The notes beneath the pieces were generated by a model, which did no database searches, was not told the origin of the DNA, and worked only from the letters and a program-made list of their open reading frames with translations. From Bryobacteraceae bacterium (GTDB taxonomy: Bacteria; Acidobacteriota; Terriglobia; Bryobacterales; Bryobacteraceae), in the NCBI GenBank assembly GCA_030039005.1, contig JASHQT010000159.1:1-17510 (forward strand): DNA of 17,510 bases. Reading direction: 5' to 3'. Shown piece after piece: positions 1 to 8,921 of the stretch. Within the stretch, counting starts at the first letter, position 1. Every line of letters starts with the position of its first letter. A program made the position numbers and the translations under genes.

Positions 1-2931
1 TGGCATAGCTGCTGATGGTGGTCGTGATCTCGCCGAAGTTCACCTGGGAGAGATTGGCAATGGGCGCGCCATATTGAGCGCGATTGAACACGTTGAACGC
101 ATCGGCGCGAAAGCGCACGCGGATACGTTCGGAAATGGCGACCTCCTTTGCCAATGCCAGATCCAATTGCGATATCCCGGGAGCGCGAAAGTCATTGCGG
201 CCCAGGTTTCCGAACGTTCCGGAAGCGGGCGTAGAAAACGCAGCAAACTTGATCCAATCGCCCGGTGTGGATCCGCCCGGCGGCGTAAGAGAAACGCCGG
301 GTACATAGTTGGGACGTCCTTCGCCGCTGATGGCGTAGTCGCCCGGCACCGATCCATTCGAACGGTTAATCGTGATGTTGACAGGCAGTCCGGTTTGAGC
401 TGTTCCGAGCACGCTGAGCGTCCAACCGCCAAGGACGGCGCGAGCGGCTCCAGGATCGCTGAGATAAGGCTTGCCCGCTCCAAGGGGAAGCTGATAGATC
501 ACCGACAAGTTGAACAACACACGAACGTCGTCGTCGCTGGATGCCTTATCGCACGACCGGCAAAAGGAATCCTGCGGCGTATCGGACTCCCCTCCGCCGA
601 TGCTGCCGTCGTTGATGGAGTGCGACCACATGAAGTTCGACGAAAGCAAAGAAGCCGCTCTGAAACGCTCTGCGGGCGTTCAGTTGCAGTTTTTCAAACG
701 TGCTGTTTCCGACGTCGCCGCGCCAGGAAACCGGACCGAACTCCGGATACGGCGCAACGCTGGTGGCAGGGTTTACCAGGTTCGTGTAGGTGGTGGTGAG
801 AACATCGGTTCCTTTGTTTCCCAAATACGTGGCCGTCCCAATGATATTGAAGGGCAGCTTTCTGCTGGACCGATGCCGTCCAGCCCGAAAACGTAGTCGT
901 CTTTGCGGTTGCGATCCAGATCGCGCGGGGAAACCACGCCCAGCCCACCCGCTTCGGCATAAACAAGGAACGGAGTGAGCGGGAAGGAAAGTGTGGGGAA
1001 TGCGGTATCGCTGAAAGAGTAGCGCTCCACGGTGTTCGAGATGGGCAGATTTTGATCATCTTCCTGGCCGTCGGTGTGATAGATGCCGGCGCCTACACGC
1101 AGAACCGTATCTCCGTGCGCCCACGCGATGCCAAGACGCGGGTCGAAATCGTCGTAGCGGGGATGGAAGAAAGAGTCGGTGCGCGGGCAGTAGCCGCCGC
1201 ACGTCCCGAAGTCGAATGGCACGTCATCGTGGCCGATGGCATGCAGGGCGTTGAAGAAGTTGTAGCGGATTCCAGCCGTCACGGTCAGGTTGGGCGTGAC
1301 CTTCCATTGATCTTGCGCATAGCCGCAATACTGGGCTTTGCGCTGGCGCACCAGGGGCAGAATCGCGGTGTAGGAGGCCGAGCCCATTTGGTTGTCGAGA
1401 AAATCGGCGGTGGAGTTGTAGGTGAGCGTGCCGCTCTGCGAGGTTCCCTGGCTCATCAAAATCCAGCGGGTTTCGAACCCGAATTTCAGGATATGTTTGC
1501 CCTTGGCCCAGGAGAGGTCGTCGATTAAATCGAAAGTTTTCGAAGGATAGTCGGTTGTCGAAGCCCCAGTCAGCGAGCTAAAACCGGACACCGCGACGCC
1601 AAATGGAACCGGCGACAGATTCGCGGTGTGGTAAATCGTTTGATTCACGCCGAACTTCACTTCGTTGATCAACGCCGGGGTAAACACGTGCGAAAGCGCG
1701 ACCACTCCGTTGTTGAATTTGGTGTCGTACAACGTTTTGGCGGTCAGTTGGCCGGTGGGAACGGATTCCACGGCTTCATCGGCATTGAATCGCACGAACG
1801 CGGTGGTGCGTTCGGAGAAATAATGGTCCAGCCGGACCATCCCTGAATCTTCGTTGTCGATCTGCCGGCCGGGCGCGTCGTAACTCCAGACGCTGGGGTT
1901 CGAAGTGGGCGCGGTGCCGGCAGGAAAAACCTGCAGAATAGGAATAAGGGCCGGCGAAGTCACCCGTTTGGGCCGCAAACGATGGACTCGGCACCAGCCC
2001 GATCTGCGTTCCATCCAGTCTTTGTTGCAACCCCTCATAGTCGGCGTAGAAGAACGTTTTCCCTCGTACGATCGGCCCGCCGAGTCCCCCGCCAAACTGA
2101 TTCAGCAAAAAGGGATCGGGCGAAGGTCCGTCGAATGGCGAGCGCGCGTCGAGCACATCGTTGCGGAAGAAATCGAAGGCCTGGCCGTGAAAAATGTTTG
2201 TCCCCGAGGGGGAAACCACCGATACTTGCCCGCCCGCCGTTCCATTCTGCGTATCGGCGCCGAAATTCTGCGACTGCACCTGAAATTCCTCGATCGAATC
2301 CAGAGGAATATTCAGGCGCATGTACTCACGCTGTTCCTGATTGTAAACAGCGGTCGCATCCACGCCATCGAGCGTCAGATTGTTGTCGTCGAGGCCGTGA
2401 CCGGCGAAGCGGTTGAGCGCCGGCGCCGTTATCGATCGCGCCGGGGACAAGCGATGTGAGCGTCGCCCAATTCCGGCCGTTGATGGGCAGATCGTCGATT
2501 TGCGCCACTTCGATCGCGGCTCCGATGGTCGCATCCACTTTGTCAAGTTGCACCAGAGCTTCGGTCACCGTGGTCCGCTGGCTGCCGCGCACCAATTCCA
2601 GGTGGGCGTTCAGGGTCCTGGTTTGTCCGACCACCTGTTCCACGCCTTCAGCGGTAAAGGGCGAGAAACCATCTTTGAAAAACTGGAGCGAGTAAACGCC
2701 GGGCGGAAGCCCGGGCAGGTCATAAGTGCCCTGTGATGTGGTCAGAGTCTCGCGTTCAAACCCCGTCGCATTCCCGGTGGCCCGTACGCGGCATTGAGGA
2801 ACCCGATTCCCCTGCGGATCGGTCACGGTTCCTGTCATGGCCGTGCGGTCCACCTGCGCCAGAACCAAGCGATTAAATGGCTGGAAAAAAAGCAGTAGAA
2901 GAAAAACTGCAACCCGACGCAGGAAGGCCAT
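1..2931 (-). pseudogene. Oar-like TonB-dependent receptor with carboxypeptidase-regulatory N-terminus, broken by five frameshifts; 3' end beyond the window
   Basis: Outer-membrane receptor/porin of the large Acidobacteriota TonB-dependent class. The start ATG at 2931 is preceded by AGGA 4 nt upstream. A signal peptide (hydrophobic run VAVFLLLLFF, likely cut after VLA) leads into a carboxypeptidase-regulatory fold (TGTVTDPQGN, GTYDLPGLPPGVYSL) and then the plug (DLPINGRNW, RFAGHGLDDNN, TLDGVDATAVYNQEQ). The barrel follows (GGGLGGPIVRGKTFFYADYEGLQQR, FNLSVIYQLPLG, FRADAFNVFNRAQYG). The reading frame must be changed at about 2408-2422, 1945-1958, 884-891, 859-861 and 643-652. Every change is a net +1 (one extra base or two missing), and between changes the correct frame has no stop codon. 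At the left edge the frame reads NFGEITTTISSYA, so probably only a few tens of residues are missing. The family and frame path are clear. Whether this is a recent pseudogene or a stretch of sequence errors cannot be decided here; all other genes in the window are intact. Confidence 0.85.
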
Positions 2932-3172
2932 GAGATCCTATAAGCCTTTCAAGTTTCATCTTGTTGCCAACGCCGATGGAACCTTACCGGAAGATGGATT
3001 TTCCCTTTTGTCACTTTCTTCTATCCTACGCCCCGATTTAAGACGGCTGCCGCCGTTAGACGGCCAAGTGAGTGGTGGAGCGCCATTTCGAGCCGGCCTC
3101 GCGCGGCTGAGTTGTAATTGTGATTTGTCTCGAAAAAAGACGCGGCCACAAATTGACAAAAAAGTAACGGGC

Positions 3173-3187
3173 ACGTCATCCTGACGT
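3173..3187. promoter_or_regulatory. Perfect inverted repeat ACGTCA-TCC-TGACGT, possible operator
   Basis: Two 6-base arms match perfectly around a 3-base spacer, just downstream of a TTGACA element and about 90 bases before the start of the phosphoesterase fusion. The size and position suit a dimeric regulator, but no second copy was noticed and no regulator gene is adjacent. Function is inference. Confidence 0.35.
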
Positions 3188-3261
3188 CTCCTTTCGCTGC
3201 TAGACTCCCTGACGCATGGTGCATGCCGCGAGGCACGCCAAGCTCATGCTGAAAACAAATC

Positions 3262-3268
3262 GGGGAGG
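3262..3268 (+). promoter_or_regulatory. Strong Shine-Dalgarno sequence GGGGAGG
   Basis: Lies 9 bases before the ATG at 3278 and fixes that start, which also places a normal signal peptide at the N-terminus. Confidence 0.75.
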
Positions 3269-3277
3269 AAAACTGTA

Positions 3278-6200
3278 ATGTCGCGAGAAACGTCTGGAAA
3301 TGACTCTCGAAAAAATTCTCCAATCCAACCTCTGCTCGCCGGCCTGCTCGTGGCGGGACTGAGCACTTCGGCATTCGCGCAATCCGTACCGTTCCCGACC
3401 TACGCACCCGGCGAGAACGTGAACGCGAGCACCGGCCCGACCTACTCGCAGCCCTTGCCCTACCCGTGGGTCGTCAGTGATGGCACCATCATCACGCCCG
3501 CCGGCACCCAGGTCTACCTCGGCGTCACAACCCGAGCCAAGGCCATTGCTCTGAACCCCAATACCAGCACGCACACCGCCGCCGTCCTTCAAATGGGCGC
3601 CCCGCAGGCCGTCACGATCTTCAACACTGAGACCGGCGCCATCCTGCAAACCTACAGCGCGCCCTATCTGACAAGTACTGGGACAACTAAATACGATTCA
3701 GACGGCAGCAGCACCGGCATCACCTATACGCCGGACGGCCTGCACCTGCTGTTCAGCCAGGACGGCAATTACGGCCCTGCCAGCTACGTTACCATCGCCG
3801 CTGTCGATCCGAACACAGGATTGATCACATCCACCGGCGGCTCAAACCCCTTCCCCCAGCAGGTCAGCGTTCCGATCGCCATCAACAGCAACTACTCTCT
3901 CACCAATGTCACTTGCTTTTCGAATAGCCCTGGGGGGACCACAGGCAGCTTTAATATCCCGTGCGGCTACGCCTACTCGATTTTCTCGGACGACACCTTT
4001 ACTTCCTATCCCATGGGCATCGCGATCTCGTCCGATGGAAGCACCGCCTACGCCGTGCTTGACAACAACGATACGCTGACCAAGATCAACCTAGCGTCGC
4101 CGGTGGAGGGTCCGCAGATCCGCGTCGGTAACGTCCCGCACAGCGTCGTGATTTCGCCGGATGGCAAGACCGCCTACGTCTCCAACGAGGCGGGCCGGAT
4201 GGCTACCCAGAACGACTTCCAGTTATACTCTAACGGCACCCCGGTCGTCGCTCAATATCCGACCGGTAGCACGGCCGCCGGAACGGTTTCCGTGGTTGAC
4301 CTGGCCTCTTTCACGGTCACCGGCAGCATCCAGACCGGCCTGCACCCAACCGGGATGGCCTTCTGGGGCAAGTACCTGTTGGTTGCCAATACTTACAGCG
4401 ACACCATCTCCGTGATCGACACCACCATCAACCAGGTGGTGCAGACGATCGACCTTGGGCCGCCTATCGGCGTACTGGGCGGTCCCAATCCGGCCTACGG
4501 CGCTGGGCCGAACTCGATCGCTGTGGATGCCACGAACAACATCGCCTACGTGGCTCTTTACAATGCCAACGCGATCGCGGTGGTCAACCTCAACAGCTTC
4601 GGGTACGGCTTCGGGCCTTTCAACTTCAACAACTTCGGGTTGTCCGCCGTGCAGGGCCTGATCCCGGTCGCCTATGCGCCGAGCTCGGTAGTGCTGGACT
4701 CAACGGACAAGGTCCTGCTCGTTGCCAACGACAAGGGCATCGGCAGCACGGGCTATGGGGTGGCGCCCCCTCCGGCGAATACGGCAGAAAATTCATACAA
4801 CCATTACTACGGCGTGTACGACTTCAACACCCACGAGGACCTTGGCACCGTCAGCATCGTTCCCATTCCGAACAACGCAACGCTCGCGGCGATGACGCAG
4901 AAGGTCTCCCAGAACAACCACTGGGATCTGGCGCAGAATATCCAGAGTGCCTCCGGCGGTTACCCGTTTGCCAAGCCCGTCGCAATTCCGGCGAAGATCG
5001 GCGATCCGTCGCTGATCAAGCACATCTTCGTGATCATCCGTGAAAACCGCACCTACGATCAGATCCTGGGCGACGTGGCAGAGGGCAATGGCGACCCCTC
5101 CCTGGCCGTCTTCGGCGACAACTCGACCTACGCCGAATACCCCGTCGTAACGCCTAACGCACACACGCTGGTGCAGCGTTTCCCGCTTCTGGATAACTTC
5201 TACGACCCGAGCCGCCAGTCGGCTGACGGTCACAACTGGATCACGCAGGCCATGGCGCCCTACTCCGACGACATCCAGTCGCCGGACTGGCTCCGCGACT
5301 ATCCCTCCAACGGCGGCGATGCACTTGCTTATCAGACGAAGGGCCACCTGTGGGACGTGGCGGCCGCGGCTGGCATCAAGGTGAAGAACTACGGTGAGTA
5401 CATCGAGTACAACACGTTCACCGTGCCGGGTTGCACTCCGAGTAACACTACCCAGGATGATACTTACAATGGGACGGTTCCCCCGAAAACTCTGCCCTTT
5501 ACTGTTTCGGACAGTTGCGAACCGACGTGGACCCAGTTCTACAACGACACATTGGAATATGAGAATGGCTTGGAGCCGCAGCTCCAGTACTACAACACGA
5601 TCGGCTCGGTCACCCCGCTCCCGAACCTGTACAAGATAACGGTGCAAAACTACCCGCAATTCGATCTGGGCATCCCCGATCAGTACCGGGTCGATGTCTG
5701 GAAACAGGACTTCGCCAAAGACGTGGCGGCCGGTACGGTGCCCCAGTTGGAATTCCTGTGGATCATGAGCGACCACACCACCGGCCCGCCCAACGCGACA
5801 GCCGAACAGGCCGATAACGACTTGGCCGTTGGGCGCGTTGTCGACATCATCAGCCACAGCAACGTCTGGGGTTCTTCGGCGATTTTCATCGAGGAAGACG
5901 ACGCGCAGAATGGCGTCGACCATGTCGACGGTCACCGCAGCCCTGGCTATGTAATCAGCCCCTACGTAATTCAGAAGGTGAACCAGGATGGCACCGGGGC
6001 CGGAGTAAACGAAGAGAGCACCTTCTACACGCAGGTCAACATCACCCGCACCATCGAGCAGATCCTCGGTCTGCCGCCCATGAACCAGAACGACCTAGTA
6101 GCCTCGCCGATGACGACGCTCTTCGTCGACAACCCGCCCCAAAACAACTTCCTCGCGTGGACGCACGTGCCGAACCAGGTCCCGCTGTGTTACGGCGTTA

Positions 6201-6511
6201 CGGGATATACGGCCCCGTCGAACGTCCCGCCCAGCCTCAACACTTGCAGCTCCGCAATGGCGGCCCTGCCGGATAGCCCTAAAGTCAAAGCTCTACGGGC
6301 TGGCTGGCTCAAAATGAAAACGGAAGTCTTCGCCGCCAAATATCACACTCCCGACTCCCTAGACGCGGACACCGTCAGCCACTTTGACTGGTACGAGGCC
6401 ACCGGGTATAGGGTCCCCTACCCCGGTGAGAAGAAGGTTCGCCCCGCAAGCGACTTCAAACGCCGGGTGCATGTCGCTAAAGTTGACAAGGACGACGACG
6501 ACCAGCTTTAA
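3278..6511 (+). CDS. Secreted bifunctional YncE-like beta-propeller / alkaline-phosphatase-superfamily phosphoesterase
   Basis: A 1077-residue exported protein. The signal peptide has a basic/polar n-region, core LLAGLLVAGL and cleavage near AFA-QS (residue 34). Residues about 60-520 form a YVTN/YncE-type beta-propeller: repeated blades such as GIAISSDGSTAYAV, SVVISPDGKTAYVSN, GTVSVVDLASF, DTISVIDTTINQVV and SIAVDATNNIAYVALYN. Residues about 578-1000 are a phosphoesterase domain (PF04185 type, related to phospholipase C and acid phosphatase). It shows IFVIIRENRTYDQILGD (ENR at 589-591), SADGHNW (H652), SDHTTG (D832, H833) and the metal-site block EEDDAQNGVDHVDGHRSPG (872-890). The six cysteines are even in number, as suits an oxidising compartment. 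The likely role is hydrolysis of extracellular phosphoesters; the substrate is unknown. The tail is charged (KVDKDDDDQL). It is transcribed alone and ends in an intrinsic terminator. Architecture is confident, substrate is not. Confidence 0.93.
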   Translation: MSRETSGNDSRKNSPIQPLLAGLLVAGLSTSAFAQSVPFPTYAPGENVNASTGPTYSQPLPYPWVVSDGTIITPAGTQVYLGVTTRAKAIALNPNTSTHTAAVLQMGAPQAVTIFNTETGAILQTYSAPYLTSTGTTKYDSDGSSTGITYTPDGLHLLFSQDGNYGPASYVTIAAVDPNTGLITSTGGSNPFPQQVSVPIAINSNYSLTNVTCFSNSPGGTTGSFNIPCGYAYSIFSDDTFTSYPMGIAISSDGSTAYAVLDNNDTLTKINLASPVEGPQIRVGNVPHSVVISPDGKTAYVSNEAGRMATQNDFQLYSNGTPVVAQYPTGSTAAGTVSVVDLASFTVTGSIQTGLHPTGMAFWGKYLLVANTYSDTISVIDTTINQVVQTIDLGPPIGVLGGPNPAYGAGPNSIAVDATNNIAYVALYNANAIAVVNLNSFGYGFGPFNFNNFGLSAVQGLIPVAYAPSSVVLDSTDKVLLVANDKGIGSTGYGVAPPPANTAENSYNHYYGVYDFNTHEDLGTVSIVPIPNNATLAAMTQKVSQNNHWDLAQNIQSASGGYPFAKPVAIPAKIGDPSLIKHIFVIIRENRTYDQILGDVAEGNGDPSLAVFGDNSTYAEYPVVTPNAHTLVQRFPLLDNFYDPSRQSADGHNWITQAMAPYSDDIQSPDWLRDYPSNGGDALAYQTKGHLWDVAAAAGIKVKNYGEYIEYNTFTVPGCTPSNTTQDDTYNGTVPPKTLPFTVSDSCEPTWTQFYNDTLEYENGLEPQLQYYNTIGSVTPLPNLYKITVQNYPQFDLGIPDQYRVDVWKQDFAKDVAAGTVPQLEFLWIMSDHTTGPPNATAEQADNDLAVGRVVDIISHSNVWGSSAIFIEEDDAQNGVDHVDGHRSPGYVISPYVIQKVNQDGTGAGVNEESTFYTQVNITRTIEQILGLPPMNQNDLVASPMTTLFVDNPPQNNFLAWTHVPNQVPLCYGVTGYTAPSNVPPSLNTCSSAMAALPDSPKVKALRAGWLKMKTEVFAAKYHTPDSLDADTVSHFDWYEATGYRVPYPGEKKVRPASDFKRRVHVAKVDKDDDDQL

Positions 6512-6537
6512 TACTCGTCCCAAGCACAACGCCAACC

Positions 6538-6574
6538 GCCCTCTCCCCAGTCTCCTGGGAGAGGGCTTTTTATT
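6538..6574 (+). terminator. Rho-independent terminator of the phosphoesterase fusion
   Basis: A perfect 10-base stem, GCCCTCTCCC (6538-6547) and GGGAGAGGGC (6557-6566), with a 9-base loop, is followed at once by TTTTTATT. It begins 26 bases after the stop codon. The minus-strand complement has no T-run after the stem, so it serves the plus-strand gene and not the converging peptidase gene. Confidence 0.92.
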
Positions 6575-6640
6575 CGTGCCGCGAACTTGCGTTTCCGCCC
6601 CAGTCCATCAGACAGGGCCGAGCCGTGACTTCCTCCACGA

Positions 6641-8779
6641 TCACTTGCCTTTGCTCCAATTTTGCACCAGATTGTAAACGTCGATGCTGCCGATGCCGGT
6701 GGCCAGGCTGAAGGATGAGTCTGCTTTATAGGCCGGCGCATAAGAGTTACTGGACGTTGAAAGAACGCCGCCATACGTGGTTCCAAAAACGCGCCCATCG
6801 CGGCCGTAATCGAGTGTCCCCACGATGCCGTAGCAATTTTGGGTGCCGCCGCAATTTACGGCATTGTCGCCCATCGTGACGCTGTGAAATACGCTGGGAG
6901 TGCTGGCCGCCAGTGCGTAGTAGACGTAATTGGGATTGCCCTGGCTGCTGCCCGTCGATTGGTTCACTAGCGCTTGAATGCCTGCCACGACCGGGCTGGC
7001 AATCGACGTTCCGCCGACTCCGGTCCAGTTGCTGGGATCTCCCGTGCACGGGCTCCCGCCGTTGGTTAGGTCGGAGTAGCACATGATTGCGTAGTGCCCC
7101 CACAGACCGTTTGAGGCAAACATGGAAACATCCGGGATGTCGCGCACACCGTCGTTAGGTATGCCCGCAAGACCCTTTTGCCAGGAGGGTTTGGCGTAGC
7201 CTTGACACGTACCGCTGGCCACGCCGAAAATCGCAGGTACGCCGGTGGCGCAGTTGCTCGGCCCGCCACTACCTCCCACTACCTCCACCAGCCCGTTCTG
7301 CACGGCGAAGGAGCTCGCGCAAAGACCGTCAGGCCCGTAGGGAGTCGCATAACCGAGGATGCTGGTGATCAGGGCGCCTGCGCAAGAGCCGTTCCAAGGA
7401 ATTTCGGGAATATAAGAAAGCGCGGAGCCGTAGGTGGCGGTGTTGGTGTTGCTCCAGTACATGCTGTCCGTGCCTGCATAGGTGTCGCCGAAATCAGTCC
7501 CGCCGACCGCCACATCGTACTGCGGGGAGGAAAACGCGCTGATCCCGATGCCGTGCGTTGCCGTGGGTTCGTCGGCATCGCAACTGGCCGCGCCCTCATC
7601 GCCCGCGGCGGTAAAGACCGAAATTCCCTCGGCGACGGCCTGCTCATAAAGCGTATTGAACGCAGCGTTCGACGCCGCTCCGTTGTAAGCTTCGCATTCG
7701 CCGTAGCTGATGCTGATGATGGCTGGAGGCTTGCTCTCGTTCACCAGATTTTGCGTTGCGATCAACAGGCCGTCGGTCGTTGTGTCAGCGCAGGCGCCGA
7801 CCACAATGGCGGCGCTGGGTGCTGAGGCGCTGGCCCATTCCGCGTCCAGGATCGCTTCTATGTCATCGGGGTTCACGCCTGGATCTTCGCAGTTGTTCGT
7901 TCCGCTCGGCGGCGCGGGATGTTCCGTTACCAGCGATCCGGCGGTGTATTGCGCAAGGCCAAACGTTTGCCGGAAGATGGTCCAATCGTCGGAGCTGAAT
8001 AAATCTGTGTCTTCGATGACCGCAATCGTCTGCCCCGTGCCCGTGATGCCCTTGCTGAAGAGCGGATTGTAATCGTAGATGGTGGCGAGATCCGCGGGAA
8101 CTACAGCCCAGTTCGTGTAACCCTCGTACACAAACGTATACTTCGGGCGCACCATCTTGTGAGGCAGGAAATCATGCAGCGACACGACACCGACAATGGC
8201 CGGCGCCAACGCCGCCGGGATTCGCGGGTCGCTGAAGTTCGCGATGTGATGCGCGCCGTTGACGCTCAGGTTGTGAATGGTGGTGTGAAACGCATTGCGC
8301 ACCTGGCCGGCGGTGCCGGAAAAATCGATGACCATTCCGCCGGGATAGATCGAATTAATTACGAACCCGTGCGATTGAAGCCACCCCGTGATGGTCTTCA
8401 CGTCGGAGTCCGCAAGGCCGTACCTCGCGCCGAACTCCGCCGCCGAAAGCCACTGATGAAAATTCGGCGACTTAGAATCGTGCAGCTCCGCGATGAGCTG
8501 CTCCACCGACGCTTCCACTTGCGGCGCGCGCTTGAGCTGGAGCAGCATATGAGAGAGAGGAAGATCGTCGGACACCGGCCCCACATCGTTCGCCGCGGTT
8601 GCTTCTGGCCGAGTGTTCCCGCCGAGCGTCACCAACTTGTTTTCATCGATACTCTCGTGAATCAGGGCAGGAGCAGGATGGACATCTTGAGCATGGGTTG
8701 CCGCGGAAAGCAGGAGAAAAAACGCGAACGCGAGAGTCGTTTTGGGCAGACCCCGCCGCCTCTGAAACAGACGTGGCAT
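6641..8779 (-). CDS. Secreted S53 (sedolisin/kumamolisin) serine-carboxyl peptidase with activation propeptide
   Basis: 712 residues from the ATG at 8779. This start gives a classic signal peptide (RRR n-region, core TLAFAFFLLLSAA, cleavage near THA-QD at 30), although no clear Shine-Dalgarno sequence precedes it. The frame stays open 67 codons further up, but that stretch looks non-coding and would overlap the divergent gene. Residues about 50-205 match the pro-kumamolisin activation domain (LMLLQLKRAP-like start, HQWLSAAEFGARYG, TIHNLSVNG). The catalytic domain follows. The sedolisin triad is visible: E308 and D312 in DDIEAILD, the oxyanion Asp394 in TAAGDEGA, and Ser592 in GVGGTSIASP. The C-terminal TGIGSIDVYN fits the usual calcium-site region. 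All 12 cysteines lie after the propeptide, suggesting disulfides. Family members are acid-active extracellular endopeptidases that self-activate; here it probably degrades external protein. Confidence 0.93.
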   Translation of the reverse strand: MPRLFQRRRGLPKTTLAFAFFLLLSAATHAQDVHPAPALIHESIDENKLVTLGGNTRPEATAANDVGPVSDDLPLSHMLLQLKRAPQVEASVEQLIAELHDSKSPNFHQWLSAAEFGARYGLADSDVKTITGWLQSHGFVINSIYPGGMVIDFSGTAGQVRNAFHTTIHNLSVNGAHHIANFSDPRIPAALAPAIVGVVSLHDFLPHKMVRPKYTFVYEGYTNWAVVPADLATIYDYNPLFSKGITGTGQTIAVIEDTDLFSSDDWTIFRQTFGLAQYTAGSLVTEHPAPPSGTNNCEDPGVNPDDIEAILDAEWASASAPSAAIVVGACADTTTDGLLIATQNLVNESKPPAIISISYGECEAYNGAASNAAFNTLYEQAVAEGISVFTAAGDEGAASCDADEPTATHGIGISAFSSPQYDVAVGGTDFGDTYAGTDSMYWSNTNTATYGSALSYIPEIPWNGSCAGALITSILGYATPYGPDGLCASSFAVQNGLVEVVGGSGGPSNCATGVPAIFGVASGTCQGYAKPSWQKGLAGIPNDGVRDIPDVSMFASNGLWGHYAIMCYSDLTNGGSPCTGDPSNWTGVGGTSIASPVVAGIQALVNQSTGSSQGNPNYVYYALAASTPSVFHSVTMGDNAVNCGGTQNCYGIVGTLDYGRDGRVFGTTYGGVLSTSSNSYAPAYKADSSFSLATGIGSIDVYNLVQNWSKGK

Positions 8780-8921
8780 TGAAACGATTGACGGACGAAA
8801 CCGTACCCGCGTGTACGGGAAAATGTGGGATGCCGGGCGCAACCAGGAGCTTGCCTCTGGGGTTTTAGTTCTGCGGGGATGTGTTCGTGCGCGGTCATGA
8901 AATGTTAAGTTACGAGGGTTC
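8780..8921. promoter_or_regulatory. Shared divergent promoter region of the S53 peptidase and the TIGR03437 protein
   Basis: 142 bases between two divergent start codons. It contains a perfect inverted repeat (CCGTAC, 8801-8806; GTACGG, 8813-8818; 6-base loop) about 25 bases upstream of the peptidase start. Such a site could control the peptidase or both genes. No confident -10/-35 pair was identified. GAGGG at 8914-8918 serves the plus-strand gene, only 3 bases from its ATG. Confidence 0.4.

Larger units (their letters stand above)
2932..3277. promoter_or_regulatory. Divergent intergenic region between the TonB-dependent receptor and the phosphoesterase fusion
   Basis: A 346-base stretch with no convincing gene. 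It must hold promoters for both flanking genes. On the plus strand there is a good -35-like TTGACA at 3153-3158, but only a poor -10 (CATCCT, 3177-3182) at normal spacing, so the promoter is tentative. Two short perfect inverted repeats lie here: ACGGC-TGCC-GCCGT at 3043-3056 and ACGTCA-TCC-TGACGT at 3173-3187. A strong Shine-Dalgarno sequence sits at the right end. Confidence 0.5.

Noticed and set aside
40..483. A 147-codon minus-strand frame inside the receptor region
   Set aside because: The neighbouring minus-strand frame reads a true receptor barrel here (LGGWTLSVLGTAQTGLPVN, FRADAFNVFNRAQYG), so this one is an out-of-frame shadow.
74..1528. Several plus-strand open frames of 120-240 codons opposite the receptor
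   Set aside because: All are antisense shadows of the frameshifted receptor gene, with Arg-rich composition and no motif.
643..2422. Programmed ribosomal frameshifting in the receptor gene
   Set aside because: Five separate shifts without shared slippery heptamers or downstream structures are not compatible with known programmed frameshifting; mutation or sequence error is far simpler.
4793..5935. A 380-codon open frame on the minus strand
   Set aside because: Antisense to the conserved phosphoesterase domain; Val/Arg-rich shadow translation without domain signal.
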